DNA of 64,000 bases from contig JAFMOC010000437.1 of assembly GCA_019802505.1 (NCBI GenBank), positions 182,501 to 246,500 on the forward strand. The letters run 5' to 3'. The notes under the pieces were generated by a model. That model saw nothing but the letters and a program-made list of their open reading frames with translations, did no database searches and had not been told where the DNA came from. Positions 8,752 to 20,547 of the stretch are shown piece by piece. Position 1 is the stretch's first letter. Every line of letters starts with the position of its first letter. A program made the position numbers and the translations under genes. Source of the DNA: Corydoras sp. C115. Taxonomy: Eukaryota; Chordata; Actinopteri; Siluriformes; Callichthyidae.

Positions 8752-9117
8752 TTCATTCATTCATTATCTCCCGCTTTATCCTCTATTAGGGTCGTGCGCG
8801 GGTTCCCCATGCCCATCCAGGGGAGAACGTTTCGGGCGCTGGGCAGATAGACCCAGGACAGGACGCCAATCCATCGCTGGGCACACACTCACTCACACAG
8901 ACACACTCTTATGGGGCAATTTGGAGAGTTTCAATTGACTCGATCCATGTTTTTGGACTGTGGGAGGAACACCGGAGAACCCGGAGGAAACCCACGCGGA
9001 CACGGGAGGACATGGAAAACTCCAAAATGGAAAACTCCACCCAGATGGGGATTCGAACCGGGAATCCCTAACGCTGAGAGGAGAACATGCTACAACCACT
9101 AAGCCACCGTCCCACCC
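8752..9117 (-). mobile_element. SINE copy, unit 1 of SINE-(TA)n array
   Basis: Full length with a small internal duplication (GGAAAACTCCAAAATGGAAAA in two parts near 9013-9036). Confidence 0.88.
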
Positions 9118-9164
9118 TATTATATTATAGTCTATATATATATATATATTATATATATATATAT

Positions 9165-9528
9165 ATTCATTCATTATCTCCCGCTTTATCCTCTATTAGG
9201 GTCGTGGGGGGGGGTTTCCCCATGCCCATCCCGGGGTAAAAAACGTTTCGGGCGCTGGGCAGATAGACCCAGGACAGGGCGCCAATCCATCGCTGGGCAG
9301 ACACACTTTCACTCACTCCACAGACACACTCTATACTGGGGCAATTTGGATAATTCAATACACCTTGATCCATGTTTTGGACTGTGGGAGGAAAACCGGA
9401 GAACCCGGAGGAATCCCACGCGGACACAGGGAGGACATGGAAACTCCACCCAGATGGGGATTCGAACCGGGAATCCCTAGTGCTGAGAGGAGAACATTGC
9501 CAACCACTAAGCCACCGTCCCCACCCTA
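9165..9528 (-). mobile_element. SINE copy, unit 2 of SINE-(TA)n array
   Basis: Full length, with several single-base insertions relative to the family. Confidence 0.85.
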
Positions 9529-9565
9529 TATATATATATATATAGAAGATATATATATATATATA

Positions 9566-9930
9566 TTTCATTCATTATATCTCCCGCTTTATCCTCTATT
9601 AGGGGGTCGCGGTGGGGGTTCCCCATGCCTCATCCAGGTAGAAAACGTTTCGGGCGCGTGGCAATAGACCCAGGACAGGGCGCCAATCCATCGCCCTGGG
9701 CCACACTCAACTCACTACACAGACCACTACTCTTATGGGTTCAATTTGGAGAGTTCAATTGACTCGATCCATGTTTTTGGACTGTGGGAGGAAACCGGAG
9801 AACCCGGACGGGAAACCCCACGCGGGACACGGGGTAGGACATGGAAACTCCCCCCAGATGGGGATTCGAACCGGGAATCCCTAACGCTGAGAGGAGAACA
9901 TGCTAAACCACTCAAGACCACCGTCCCACC
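9566..9930 (-). mobile_element. SINE copy, unit 3 of SINE-(TA)n array
   Basis: Full length, many one-base insertions (for example doubled bases across 9620-9740 and 9800-9835). Confidence 0.85.
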
Positions 9931-9969
9931 CTATATATATATATTTTATATAAATATAGCCCTATATAT

Positions 9970-10318
9970 ATTTCATTCATTATCTACCGCTTTATCCTCT
10001 ATTAGGGTCGTGGGGAGGGGTTCCCCATTGCCATCCAGGGGAAAACGTTTCGGGCGCTGGCAGATACACCCAGGACAGGGGCGCCAATCCATCGCTTGGG
10101 CACACACTCACTCACACAGACACATCTTATGGTGGCATTTGGATGAGTTCAATGACTCGATCCATGTTTTTGGACTGTGGGAGAGGAAACCGGAGAACCC
10201 GGAGGAATCCACGCGCGGACACGGGGAGGACAGGGAAACTCCCCCAGTTATGAGATTCGAACCGGGAATCCCTAACGCTGAGAAGGAGAACATGCCACCA
10301 CTAAGCCACCGTCCCCCC
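9970..10318 (-). mobile_element. SINE copy, unit 4 of SINE-(TA)n array
   Basis: Full length, degraded by scattered one-base indels. Confidence 0.85.
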
Positions 10319-10350
10319 TATATATATATATATATAGATATATTATAATA

Positions 10351-10540
10351 TATTCATTCATTATCTCCCGCTTTATCCTCTATTAGGGTCGCGGTGGGGT
10401 TCCCATGCCCATCTAGGAGGGAAATGTTTTCGGGCGCTGGGCAGATACACCCAGGACAGGGCGCCAATCCATCGCTGGGCATGACACACTCACTCACAAG
10501 ACACCTCTATAGGGCAATTTGGTATTCAATACACTTGATA
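10351..10540 (-). mobile_element. SINE copy, unit 5 of array, head missing
   Basis: Tail and 3' half only, breaking off in ACTTGATA repeats before a (TA)n tract. Confidence 0.8.
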
Positions 10541-10591
10541 ACTTGACACTTGATATATATATATATATATATATATATGGTCTCTGCTAGT

Positions 10592-10768
10592 TTATGCAGA
10601 GGGCGCCAATCCATCGCTGGGCACACACTCACTCACACACACACTCTATATGGGGCAATTTGGAGAACTCAATTGACTTGATCCATGTTTTTGGACTGTG
10701 GGAGGAAACCGGAGAACCCGGAGGAATCCCACGCGGACACGGGGAGGACATGGAAACTCCACCCAGAT
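10592..10768 (-). mobile_element. SINE core fragment at end of array
   Basis: Core from GGGCGCCAATCC to ACTCCACCCAGAT; both ends are missing. Confidence 0.85.
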
Positions 10769-11527
10769 TTTATATATGAAATATATAAAAAAATAGAATA
10801 CAATAGATATAAATAGCAACATATAAAAATATGAAATGTATTGTGTCCATGTGATACAAACAGGTTTTATTAATTAAACCAAACCCCAAACTGGCACCGT
10901 GTGAAGGTTCTGTATGTAAATCCACCTCTTTATTTATGTCCTCGTTCATTGTGTCAGCTCCACTTACCATATGGATGGACTTTGTAGTCCTATGATTACA
11001 GCCTGTAGTCCATCTGTTTCTCTACTTGCTTCGTTCACTGTGTCCCAAACACCCAGGACCCCCAGAAATTTGGGTGGTGGACTATTCTGTTCTATATCAG
11101 AATCAGAGAGGGGACGTTTTCCAATCCCTTTGCCGTGTCAGTAGTAAACTTCCCCTATAAGCCAGATGTAAGTCACATGGTTAACAACCCAGTTGCTAAC
11201 CAATCAAAAACACCCTATAGGCCACCCAGGACAATGGAAATCAGCAGCTCAGTAGATAAAATGAAAAATATTAGGATCCAAGTCAAACAAAGGAACTGTG
11301 ATGTTAGTCCCACAGTCAACTATTTAAACTGTTTATCCAGTTCGTGACCGCAGAGAGTGTGGTGCGATAATCGGCATGTTGTGCTCAGAAAATCAGACAG
11401 GTTCCTGAGCAAACATGATGGCTGTGGACCCAGCAGCTGCCGCCGGCTTCTGCCTGGCAACACCTGTTTGCGTTCGAGTGGGTTCTGTGCTCGCGAGCGA
11501 TCGATGAGTACAAACACCGTTTAGTGA
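10769..11527. other. Intergenic DNA, no gene found
   Basis: AT-rich 10769-10860, an inverted-arm repeat fragment at 10957-11110, then unique DNA. Open frames at 11135-11347 and 11320-11517 look like chance. Confidence 0.5.
10957..11110 (-). mobile_element. Fragment of the inverted-arm repeat family
   Basis: Contains CTCCACTTACCATATGG, GACTTTGTAGTCC and CTGTAGTCCATCTGTTTC, the complement of the right end at 4142-4215, and GGTGGTGGACTATTCTG. Confidence 0.5.
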
Positions 11528-12045
11528 GATTTTTTTACATTTACATTTACATTTAGTCGTTCAGCAGACGCTTTTATCCAAAGCGACTTACAAATGAGAA
11601 CACCACAAGTCAGAAGCCATGGAGAAAACCAACTATACTGTAAATTCATCAAACCTGATTGTTATTCGATGCTGCACCCCCCCCCCTTTTTTTATTTTTT
11701 ATTTTTTACAACAGGTATTTGTTAAAGAGATGCGTCTTCAGTAGTTTCTTAAAACTGTTTAGTGATTCTGCTTTACGGACAGAGTTGGGAAGATGGTTCC
11801 ACCGTGTTGCAGTGGTGAACGCCACGGAGTGAGAATCAGATCCTCGGTGAGGTGGAATCGCCAGGTGGCGATCATCACTGGAGCGAAGTGAACGAGTCGG
11901 AGTGTGTTTTGAAAAGATAGAGTGAAGGTAGGAGGGGCCAGATCCTGAAATGGTTCTGTAGGCCAGAGTCAGTGACTTGTACTGAATGCAGCAGCTACAG
12001 GGAGCCAATATCACTCGTCCGGTGTTACACACAGAGGTGGAGACA
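11528..12045 (-). mobile_element. L2-like LINE 3' fragment (degenerate reverse transcriptase end)
   Basis: Reading on the minus strand: CCIQYKSLTLAYRTISG, YLHSIFSKHTPTRSLRSS, then TRWNHLPNSVRKAESLN and LLKTHLF, the C-terminal end of L2/CR1-type ORF2. It is followed by the conserved 3' tail TCCAAAGCGACTTACAAATG and TTTACATTTACATTTA (11541-11605). 5' truncated. Confidence 0.85.
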
Positions 12046-12108
12046 TGCTTTATAAAGATTAAACCTGTTAAACCTTTAATCCAGTAATTTCACAACTAAC
12101 CCATTCAA

Positions 12109-12239
12109 ACCCAGCGATGGATTGCCCCCCTGTCCTGGGTGTATCTGCCCAGCGCCCGAAACGTTCTCCCCTGGATGGGCATGGGGAACCCCACCGCGAC
12201 CCTAATAGAGGATAAAGCAGGAGATAATGAATGAATGAA
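12109..12239 (+). mobile_element. 5'-truncated SINE with target duplication
   Basis: Only the 3' third, from CCAGCGATGGATTG to the tail. Flanked by AACCCATTCAA at 12098-12108 and 12240-12250. Confidence 0.9.
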
Positions 12240-12252
12240 AACCCATTCAATC

Positions 12253-12430
12253 CCAGAACACAGCACCACCACATCGGAGTCACTGCAGTGCTAAGAAGCA
12301 TCCACCACTTAAATGGAATGTGATCTGTGGAGGCCCTGTGAGGGTTTTGAGAACAAAGAGACAAGGGGACGGACACAGTACGTAGAGAAACAGATGGTCT
12401 ACGACGTCCAGGGGAAATAAAGCTGATAAA
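12253..12430 (+). mobile_element. Fragment of the inverted-arm repeat family
   Basis: Contains ACACAGCACCACCACATCGG, GCAGTGCTAAGAAGCATCCA and AGAGAAACAGATGGTCTACG, in family order. A 5'-truncated SINE (12109-12239) is inserted next to it. Confidence 0.5.
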
Positions 12431-13240
12431 ATAAACAAAGAGTCTGGAAAACCAGGAGGGTGTTAGAAATCCCAGCGTGTTGCTAAAGCCGTCCACAAGC
12501 AGAACGTCTGCCGGTCGGCTGCCTCCAGGGAAAGCAGTGAAGCTTAAAACGTCTAGCTGTAGTCACGTAACGGCAGTCATGCACAGGTAGAGTTAATTCA
12601 GCAAGCGGATGGAAAAACGGAGAACCATGGCAAGTTTACGGATCACGACCCTTTGGTTTATTCCATCAGATTAAAAGATGTGAAGACCGCGTCACACATG
12701 TGGCAGCCCTGCGTTCTGAACGTTAGGACGGCAGGGGGTTTTCTGAGTCATCCTCGACGTCATGACCGCGTCCCGCCGTGTGCGCCGTATCGCGGAGTCG
12801 GTGAGTGGAGTGGGCAATTAAAGGGAGAAATTCATTAACCCCCATCATGAGAGAGGAAGGCATTTGCTCTGAGCTAATGGCAATCGTTTATCTCAGGCCT
12901 CAGTCCTTTACGTCAACCGCTGCGTCAAAATGGAAAGGAAAACACTGCGGACGAACTCACTTGCCCCGCGTTAATTGCCTTTGGTCGTCGTTATCTCACA
13001 TGAATGAAGGTGAACGTCAGAGTCTCTGCTTTACTGAATCCTTTCTTCCTTCGTGAACCTCGTTCTTATTTTGTGTTCGTTCTCAGTTCCACTCCTTTCA
13101 TCTCTCTCCTTCGGCGGCGCACACCTTTGACTTAAAGACTGTCATTTATCAATGATACATGGTCACCATGGCAACCTCTCCTCCTCCTTGAGGTTCTTCT
13201 TTCCATTGCAGTTTTCTTCAGACAATTAATGTGACGAGAT
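12431..13240. other. Intergenic unique DNA
   Basis: No repeat or convincing exon. The block 12840-13060 is high-complexity and could be a conserved non-coding element; no comparison could be made. Confidence 0.4.
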
Positions 13241-13267
13241 TTTATATATATATATATATATATATAT
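13241..13267. repeat. (TA)n tract
   Basis: Simple TA repeat directly before a SINE head. Confidence 0.9.
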
Positions 13268-13616
13268 GGGCATTAAGGTGGCTTAGTGGTTGGCACGTTC
13301 TCCTCTCAGCACTAGGGATTCCCGGTTCGAATCCCCATCTGGGTGGAGTTTCCATGTTCTCCCCGTGTCCACGTGGGTTTCCTCCGGGTTCTCCGGTTTT
13401 CTCCCACAGTCCAAAAACATGGATCATGTCAATTGAGTTCTCCAAATTGCCCCATATAGAGTGTTTCTGTGTGAGTGAGTGTGCGCCCAGTGATAGATTG
13501 GCCCCCTGTCCTGGGTGTATCTGCCCAGCGCCCGAAACGTTCTCCCCTGGATGGGCATGGGGAACCCCACCGCGACCCTAATAGAGGATAAAGCGGAAGA
13601 TAATGGATGAATGAAT
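13268..13616 (+). mobile_element. SINE copy, full length
   Basis: GTTGGCACG-type head subfamily; ends ATGGATGAATGAAT. Confidence 0.88.
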
Positions 13617-13630
13617 ATTGTGTAGCGTGG

Positions 13631-13790
13631 GACTCGCCATTTTGGCGTGCACATCACGGCTTTTACAGGTTGCCCTGCCAATGGAAAGTTGCCCCGTGGG
13701 TTTCCCGGGATATACAGCGGGGCGCGTGTACACGTCGCGGCTTGGCAGGTCGCCCTGCCAATGGGAAGTTGCTCCGTTGATGTTCCGGGA
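13631..13790. repeat. Two tandem copies of an 80-bp unit
   Basis: GCCCTGCCAATGG recurs at 13672 and 13752, with the shared flanks CACGGCTT/CGCGGCTT and CCGGGA. A 13616 SINE end and a 13791 SINE start bracket it. Confidence 0.7.
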
Positions 13791-14094
13791 TTTATCCTCT
13801 ATTAGGGTCGCGGTGGGGTTCCCCATGCCCATCCAGGGGAGAACGTTTCGGGCGCTGGGCAGATACACCCAGGACAGGGCGCCAATCTATCGCTGGGCAC
13901 ACACTCATCACGTGTCACTACACAACACACACACTATATATGGGGCAATTTGGAGAATTCAATTGACTTGATCCATGTTTTTGGACTGTGGGAGGAAACC
14001 GGAGAACCCGGAGGAAACCCACGCGGACACGGGGAGGACATGGAAACTCCACCCAGATGGGGATTCGAACAGGGAATCCCTAGTGCTGAGAGGA
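13791..14094 (-). mobile_element. SINE copy missing both extreme ends
   Basis: From TTTATCCTCTATTAGGG to GCTGAGAGGA; a (TA)n tract replaces the head. Confidence 0.88.
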
Positions 14095-15105
14095 TATATA
14101 TATATATATATATAAAATGGGTTGTTATTATATACTGGAAGCTTTGGAGACCAAAAGTGAGGTTCTCTCATCCAATATCCGATTCTGACCTCACAGATAA
14201 GCCAAAGGGAGATCAGCTTCCGTGTCGGAGTCCCAATACCTGTCCGTACGATGTATATCAAAAGAGAGTGATGTGCAGATGCCGCTCTTGCTGATGGCGC
14301 TGTGTCTTTCCCTCTGTGTCTGAGTTAATATAAGCCGCAATTTTCTGCCAGAAGGTCATCTTCATCTCCGCTAGTCATCTCCGGAGTGAGAACCTTCTCG
14401 CAGGTCTACTATCAGCTGGCTAATTGCTTTGCACAGGTCAGATCAGTGACATCTGTAAGCGTCTCAAATGTTCCGGCGTCATCCGTGACCTTTCAGAACC
14501 GGGAGGCGATGGAAAGACGCCATTCAAAAAAAGACAGACTGGAGAAAAAAAAAAAGGATTTTTCGGCCCTGAAAGACTCACAGGATGTAAACAACCCTGT
14601 TTAATGGGAATTTTTTTTTAGCATGTTGGTTTCATGTCCTGCCTTGATAAGATCTAATCAATAATATGGACTCCAGCTGTTTCTCTACATTCTCATGGTC
14701 TTTGTTGGGGAAGCCGAGGCATCTGATCTGCTGTTTAATATGCAGCTGACAGCCGGCGGACGTTGTCCTGCCTTACAGACCTATCTGCATATGGAGCTGA
14801 AGAAAGGCGATCCGATCGCAGAGAATACAGAATGAGGGCGACGAAAGTGGCAACTAATACCAGGTGCTGAAAAAAGCGTCGAATCAGATTCAGATTCAGC
14901 CAATTATATATTAATAATTTTCGCTAAATGCAAAATGAAAGTGGTCCCATGACTGAGCTCTGGATGTTAGTAGAGATTATGCATCCTGCTCGTTCTGTCT
15001 TTTAAAATTTACAACGATGCTGACGCGTAAATCTGCATCGAAAGACAACAATCTTTTAATAATTTTATTACATTTTATTAATTTTATTTATCTTTTAATA
15101 ATAGC
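14095..15105. other. Intergenic unique DNA
   Basis: No coding exon recognised. Includes a T-rich block and an AATCAGATTCAGATTCAG motif near 14881 that resembles the edge of a fish repeat found also at 31570. Confidence 0.4.
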
Positions 15106-15115
15106 AGCTTTTAAT

Positions 15116-15465
15116 CATTCATTCATCCATTATCTTCCGCTTTATCCTCTATTAGGGTTGCGGGCGGGTTCCCCATGCCCATCCAGGGGAGAACATTTTG
15201 GGCGCTGGGCAGATACACCCAGGACAGGACGCCCATCCATCTCTGGGCACACACTCACTCACACAGACACACTCTATATGGGGCAATTTGGAGAACTCCA
15301 TTGACTTGATCCATGTTTTTGGACTGTGGGAGGAAACCGGAGAACCCACAGGAAACCCACGCGGACACGGGGAGAACATGGAAACTCCACCCAGATGGGG
15401 ATTCGAACCGGGAATCCCTAGCGCTGAGAGGAGAACATGCTAAACCACTAAGCCACCGTGCCGCC
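15116..15465 (-). mobile_element. SINE copy with target duplication
   Basis: Full length, flanked by GCTTTTAAT (15107-15115 and 15466-15474). Confidence 0.9.
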
Positions 15466-15563
15466 GCTTTTAATAATGTGCTTGTTTTTTTTTTTTATCT
15501 TACTATAAATCCTATAATCATTATTTATAAATTAAATAATGAAGTAATTACCGTATGTTTTCA

Positions 15564-15834
15564 GTTTCCATGTTCCATGTGTCCGCGTGGGTTTCCTCCG
15601 GGTTCTCCGGTTTCATCCCACAGTCCAAAAACATGGATCAAGGTCAGTTGAATTCTCCAAATTGCCCCATATAGAGTGTCTGTGTGAGTGAGTGTGGTGC
15701 CAATAATAGATTGGCGCCCTGTCCTCGGTGTATCTGCCCAGCGCCCGAAACGTTCTCCCCTGAATGGGCATGGGGAACCCCCCCCACCACGACCCTAATA
15801 TAGGATAAAGCGGAAGATAATGGATGGATGGATG
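15564..15834 (+). mobile_element. 5'-truncated SINE
   Basis: Starts at GTTTCCATGTTCC, complete (GGAT)n tail. About 100 bp from an oppositely oriented copy. Confidence 0.87.
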
Positions 15835-16490
15835 TTCAGATCGTCACACTTCAGGAGCTCCAGACGAAAGACGATAATGGATGGACGCATCGAGGACCGA
15901 GCCTCTTATCTGGAGGACTGTGCCAGGTGCAAACAAACCCAATCACGGCCCGAGCTGTTGACTTGCACTCTGCTTCAGCCTCTAGAGCCTTTGTGCTGCT
16001 GAATGTTATCTGAGTCACGGCCTGTGATGAACTGCCCCCTGCGCATATTCACTGTATCTCGCAATTACAGCAGCACAAAGGGGTCAGCGGGCCCCGAGAG
16101 CCTCACTCTGCACCGTCGGCCGACGCCGACCGCGTTCTCCCTTCTCCTTTCCGTGGAACTGATATGCGCTCTTCCTCCCGTCTGACTCACACAGCTGCCA
16201 GATTACTGAAAGCAAGCCGAGGCCCCGTGAATGTGGGGGTTCCATCGAACACGTTTGATGACATGATGATAAATTAGGAATGTTATCAGTGAAAATAGAG
16301 ATTAACTTCCCTGAAGGTGGAGAATAAAAGTATATTATACAGAAAAGAGCAGGTTTAGATGTTTTTCATTCCATTTCTCGATCAAATTCAACAAGACCAT
16401 GATTACAAACATCAGCCATGCTTTAATGGACTGAAGTTTGGACGTTTGGAAGTTCAACACTGACACCTATCGGGCATCCTTAATACTGCT
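15835..16490. other. Intergenic unique DNA
   Basis: No gene seen; short chance open frames only. Confidence 0.4.
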
Positions 16491-16503
16491 GCATTTTAAA
16501 TTC

Positions 16504-16858
16504 ATTCTTCATTCATTATCTTCTGCTTATCCTCTATTAGGGTCGCGGGGGGAGGTGGGGTTCCCCATGACCATCCAGGGGAGAACATTTCGAGCGCTGG
16601 GCAGATACACCCAGGACAGGGGGGCCAATACATCGCTGGGCACACACTCACTTACACAGGCACACTCTATATGGGGCAATTTGGAGAACTCAATTGACTT
16701 GATCCATGTTTTTGGACTGTGGGAGGAAACCGGAGAACCCGGAGGAAACCCACACAGACACAGGGGGAACATGGAAACTCCACCCAGATGGGGATTCGAA
16801 CTGGGAATCCCTAGCGCTGAGAGGAGAACATGCCAAACCACTAAGCCACCGTGCCGCT
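16504..16858 (-). mobile_element. SINE copy, first of a same-target pair
   Basis: Flanked by GCATTTTAAATTC (16491-16503) and a variant at about 16859-16871. Confidence 0.9.
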
Positions 16859-16871
16859 ACGTTTTAAATTC

Positions 16872-17219
16872 ATTCATTCATTCATTATCTTCCACTTTAT
16901 CCTCTATTAGGGTCGCAGAGGGGGTTCCCCATACCCATCCAGGGGAGAACATTTCGGGCACTGGGCAAATACACCCAGGACAGGGGGGCAATCTATCGCT
17001 GGGCACACACTCACTCACACAGACACTCTATATGGGGCAATTTGGAGAACTCCGTTGACTTGATCCATGTTTTTCCACTGTGGGAGGAAAGCGGAGAACC
17101 CGGAGGAAACCCACGCGGACACGGGGAGAACATGGAAACTCCACCCAGATGGGGATTCGAACCGGGAATCCCTAGCGCTGAGAGGAGAACATGCTAAACC
17201 ACTGAGCCACCGTGCCGCC
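16872..17219 (-). mobile_element. SINE copy, second of a same-target pair
   Basis: Right flank GCATTTTAAATTC at 17220-17232, the third copy of the target. Confidence 0.9.
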
Positions 17220-17238
17220 GCATTTTAAATTCTCCAAA

Positions 17239-17461
17239 ACATGTCCAAAAACATGGATCAAGTCAATTGAGTTCTCCAAATTGCCCCATATAGAGTGTGT
17301 CTGCGTGAGTGAGTGTGTGCCCAGCGATGGATTGGCACCCTGTCCTGGGTGTATCTGCCCAGCGCCCGAAACGTTCTCCCCTGGATGGGTATGGGGAACC
17401 CCCCCACCCCCCCGCGACCCTAATAGAGGATAAAGCGGAAGATAATGAATGAATGAATGAA
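17239..17461 (+). mobile_element. 5'-truncated SINE in opposite orientation
   Basis: Starts GTCCAAAAACATGG. Lies 20 bp from the previous minus-strand copy, so the two can pair. Confidence 0.88.
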
Positions 17462-18071
17462 TATATATAGGACTCTGGTACATAAACAAGCCCACAGTTC
17501 AGAGCAGTGTCTTAGGGACCAGGCTACTTACAGAGGGTTAAAGGCATGTGCTTCAATACTTTTCCAAAAGAGGTAGATTAGATTTAGGCGCTGCTGAAAT
17601 ACAGCATTCTTGTGGTGACACGATTTGGCAGCCATGCCGACGTAAACATGGACCTGTGTAGCTGTACACCCGTAGTTCGGTGGTTTCACAGTAAAAACGA
17701 ATGGAGGCTGTGCACGACTTGGATTAATTCAGTTTAAGGTTTTCTAAATCTAGGCTTTCTAAATTGTATCCAGAAGTGGAAGATGTGTGTGATAAATGCC
17801 ATGGTTCCCCCTGTGACCTTAGCCACATGGTTTTTTTCTTTGTCCCGCACTAAAAGGTTTTTGGACGGGTTATTTTACCATAATGTCCACTGTTCTTGGA
17901 GTTCAGGTACAACCTTGGGCACTAATTGCTATATTTGGGGTTTCAGACTGCTCTTTCGCACTTGGCACTATGCAAAGCGGCATTATAGCTTTTTCATCCT
18001 TATTATAGCAAGACGCTGCTTATTGTTCTCAAAACCGCCCGTTCTTGTAGATTCCTTCTTTACAACATAAA
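17462..18071. other. Intergenic unique DNA
   Basis: No gene or repeat identified. Confidence 0.4.
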
Positions 18072-18577
18072 GAAGATCAGACCCTTTTTGACTGAACATG
18101 CTACCCAACTGCTCGTTCAAGCCCGAGTCCTATCCCGGCTTGATTATTGTAATGCACTACTTGCCGGTATCCCAACTTCCACCATCAGACCTCTTCAACT
18201 AACTCAGAACTCTGCAGCCCGACTCGTGTTTAACCCCCAAGAACTCATGTCACTCCATCACTCACTTCCCTCCATTGGCTCCCTGTAGCTGCTGCATTCA
18301 GTACAAGTCGCTGACTCTGGCCTACAGAACCATTTCTGGATCTTCCCCCTCCTACCTTCACTCTATCTTTTCAAAATACACTCCGACTCGTTCACTTCGC
18401 TCCAGTGATGATCGCCGCCTGGCGGTTCCACCTCACCAAGGAGCTGATTCTCACACTGTGGCGTTCACCACTGCAAAATGGTGGAACCATCTTCCCAACT
18501 CTGTCCGTAAGGCAGAATCTCTAAACAGTTTTAAGAAACTACTGAAGACGCATCTCTTTAACAAATACCTGTTGTAG

Positions 18578-18617
<40 letters not shown>

Positions 18618-18762
18618 GCGCAGCTTCGAATAACAATCAGGTTTGATGAATTTACAGTATAGTTGGTTTTCTCCATGGCTTCTGACTTGTGGTGTTCTCA
18701 TTTGTAAGTCGCTTTGGATAAAAGCGTCTGCTGAATGACTAAATGTAAATGTAAATGTACTT
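18072..18762 (+). mobile_element. L2-like LINE 3' fragment with A-rich interruption
   Basis: Encodes LLVQARVLSRLDYCNALLAG and LQLTQNSAARLVFNPQ, then after a frame break CCIQYKSLTLAYRTISG and WNHLPNSVRKAESLN: the end of an L2/CR1 reverse transcriptase. The frameshift makes it inactive. A run of about 32 A (18579-18610) follows the frame. The 3' tail is TTGTAAGTCGCTTTGGATAA and AATGTAAATGTAAATG. Confidence 0.88.
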
Positions 18763-19026
18763 TGGAAATCTACCCATCCCCCTTCGATTTCTTGCTGGCT
18801 GAGGGATGTCATGCTTTTTTTTTTAATTAGAGAAAATAAGGTACACACAAAGGGAATTTTTTTTTTTTTCAAGAAATGGCAGCCCTTTATATCATATTTT
18901 TCCAACTTAAAAGTATTACCTGGTTGAATATGTGCTTCCATACAAGTGTTGTGGCTGTTCTGTAGCTATTGCGTGTTGGTTGTGGTGAGCTGGGATGGGA
19001 CATTTGGGGGGGGGGGTTGGGGTACA
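18763..19026. other. Intergenic unique DNA
   Basis: T-rich and A-rich runs; no gene recognised. Confidence 0.4.
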
Positions 19027-19379
19027 ATTCATTCATTCATTCATTATCTCCCGCTTCATCCTCTATTAGGGTCGCGGTGGGGTTCTCCATGCCCATCCAG
19101 GGGAGAACATCTCGGGCGCTGGGCAGATACACCCAGGACAGGGTGCCAATCCATCGCTGGGTACACACTCACACACTCAAACACACTCTATATGGGGAAA
19201 TTTAGAGAACTCAAATAACTTGATCCATGTTTTTGGACTGTGGGAGGAAACCGGAGAACCCGGAGGAAACCCACGCGGACACGGGGAGAACATGGAAACT
19301 CCACCCAGATGGGGATTCGAACCGGGAATCCCTAGCGCTGAGAGGCGAACGTGCTAACCACTAAGCCACCGTGCCACCC
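19027..19379 (-). mobile_element. SINE copy, full length
   Basis: GCGAACGTGCTAACCACTAAG head (GTTAGCACG subfamily). Confidence 0.9.
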
Positions 19380-19744
19380 TTCCTAATAAAATATTTTTGA
19401 AAAAAATAAAAAAAAAAACAACGGAGGCGAGTCTGTGTGCCACACCTACTGAGCCTTTTTTAAACAATGAGCCAGGCCCCGGGTGGGAAGTGGTGCGGTA
19501 GATAAGAGGGCCGTAGACCTGGCGTGTGGTTTTCACTGTCAAACCCCGTATTTATAGTCCACCACTCACACGCCAAACACACTGCCATTGTTTTCACCCC
19601 CAGCACTGATCTGTGCAGAAGCAGAAGGTGGAATATGCAGAAGCCCGTTTGCATGCAATATTACGAAATCTGCAGCTATAGGCAGAGCTCACCAAGTTCT
19701 TTACTCTGATCAGGTTTGCTCACAGCCTCCGGCTCGCGCTCCGT

Positions 19745-19794
19745 CCAATATCATGCATGCTTTAAGCAGGAGGAGCGAATGAGTGCGCTATAAG
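19745..19794 (+). promoter_or_regulatory. CCAAT and TATA-like elements before candidate first exon
   Basis: CCAAT at 19745-19749 and TATAAG at 19789-19794, about 56-61 bp before the ATG at 19850. The spacing fits a core promoter starting transcription near 19820. Confidence 0.5.
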
Positions 19795-19849
19795 GGCTTT
19801 CCATACCGACGTGTGGTGAGACTTTGGAAGCTTAGAACCCTGCGTAGAT

Positions 19850-19897
19850 ATGCCGAGCAAAAAGAGAACCCACGGACGGCGCAAGAAGCCCAAGCAG
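19850..19897 (+). CDS. CAST: Candidate CAST first coding exon a (basic N-terminus)
   Basis: ATG then 16 codons, MPSKKRTHGRRKKPKQ, ending at a strong donor (GTATGT) in phase 0 as all CAST exons do. The CCAAT/TATA elements just upstream support it. Mammalian CAST also uses several promoters with different, often basic, N-termini. The link to CAST is inferred from phase, strand and position; no RNA evidence. Confidence 0.5.
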
Positions 19898-20225
19898 GTA
19901 TGTATGAAGTCGTCACGCTACGCCGGTGATCTTTAAACAACAATTATGCGGCATGGAAAAATACTGGGAGGTGATTTATGTCTTTCATTCAGCTTCTGGC
20001 TGTGAGAATGCATTCAGTACCACAGAACTAGACCGTTCTTAATAAACACTGTAGAATTACCATTGTGCAATTACTTCCTCTTGTTTACTGAGGGTGTGTG
20101 TGTTCATGCCGGTTATACAGATTAATTACTTTATGGAATTTTATTAGTGTTTTTAAACTACCAGGGTTTGAAGCATTAAAATAGTACTCACACAGGTGCT
20201 GGGGACTAGTTTGTATGACTTTATT

Positions 20226-20536
20226 ATTCATTCATTCATCCATTATCTTCCCCATGCCCATCCAGTGGAGAACGTTTCGGGCGCTGGGCAGACACACCCA
20301 GGACAGGGCGCTAATCCATCGCTGGGTACACACTCACTTACACAGACACACTCTATATGGGGCAATTTGGAGAATTCAATTGACTTGATCCATGTTTTTG
20401 GACTGTGGGAGGAAAGCGGAGAACCCGGAGGAGACCCACGTGGACACGGGGAGAACATGGACACTCCACCCAGATGGGGATTCGAACCGGGAATCCCTAG
20501 TGTGGAGAGAACATGTTAAATCACTAAGCCAACCTC
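20226..20536 (-). mobile_element. SINE copy with a deleted 3' segment
   Basis: Jumps from ATTATCTTCC to CCATGCCCATCCAG. Confidence 0.88.
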
Positions 20537-20547
20537 CTGAACAACTA

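Noticed and set aside
8752..10768. CRISPR-like regular array.
   Set aside because: Units are SINEs of about 350 bp separated by TA repeats in a vertebrate genome; no short palindromic repeats with unique spacers.
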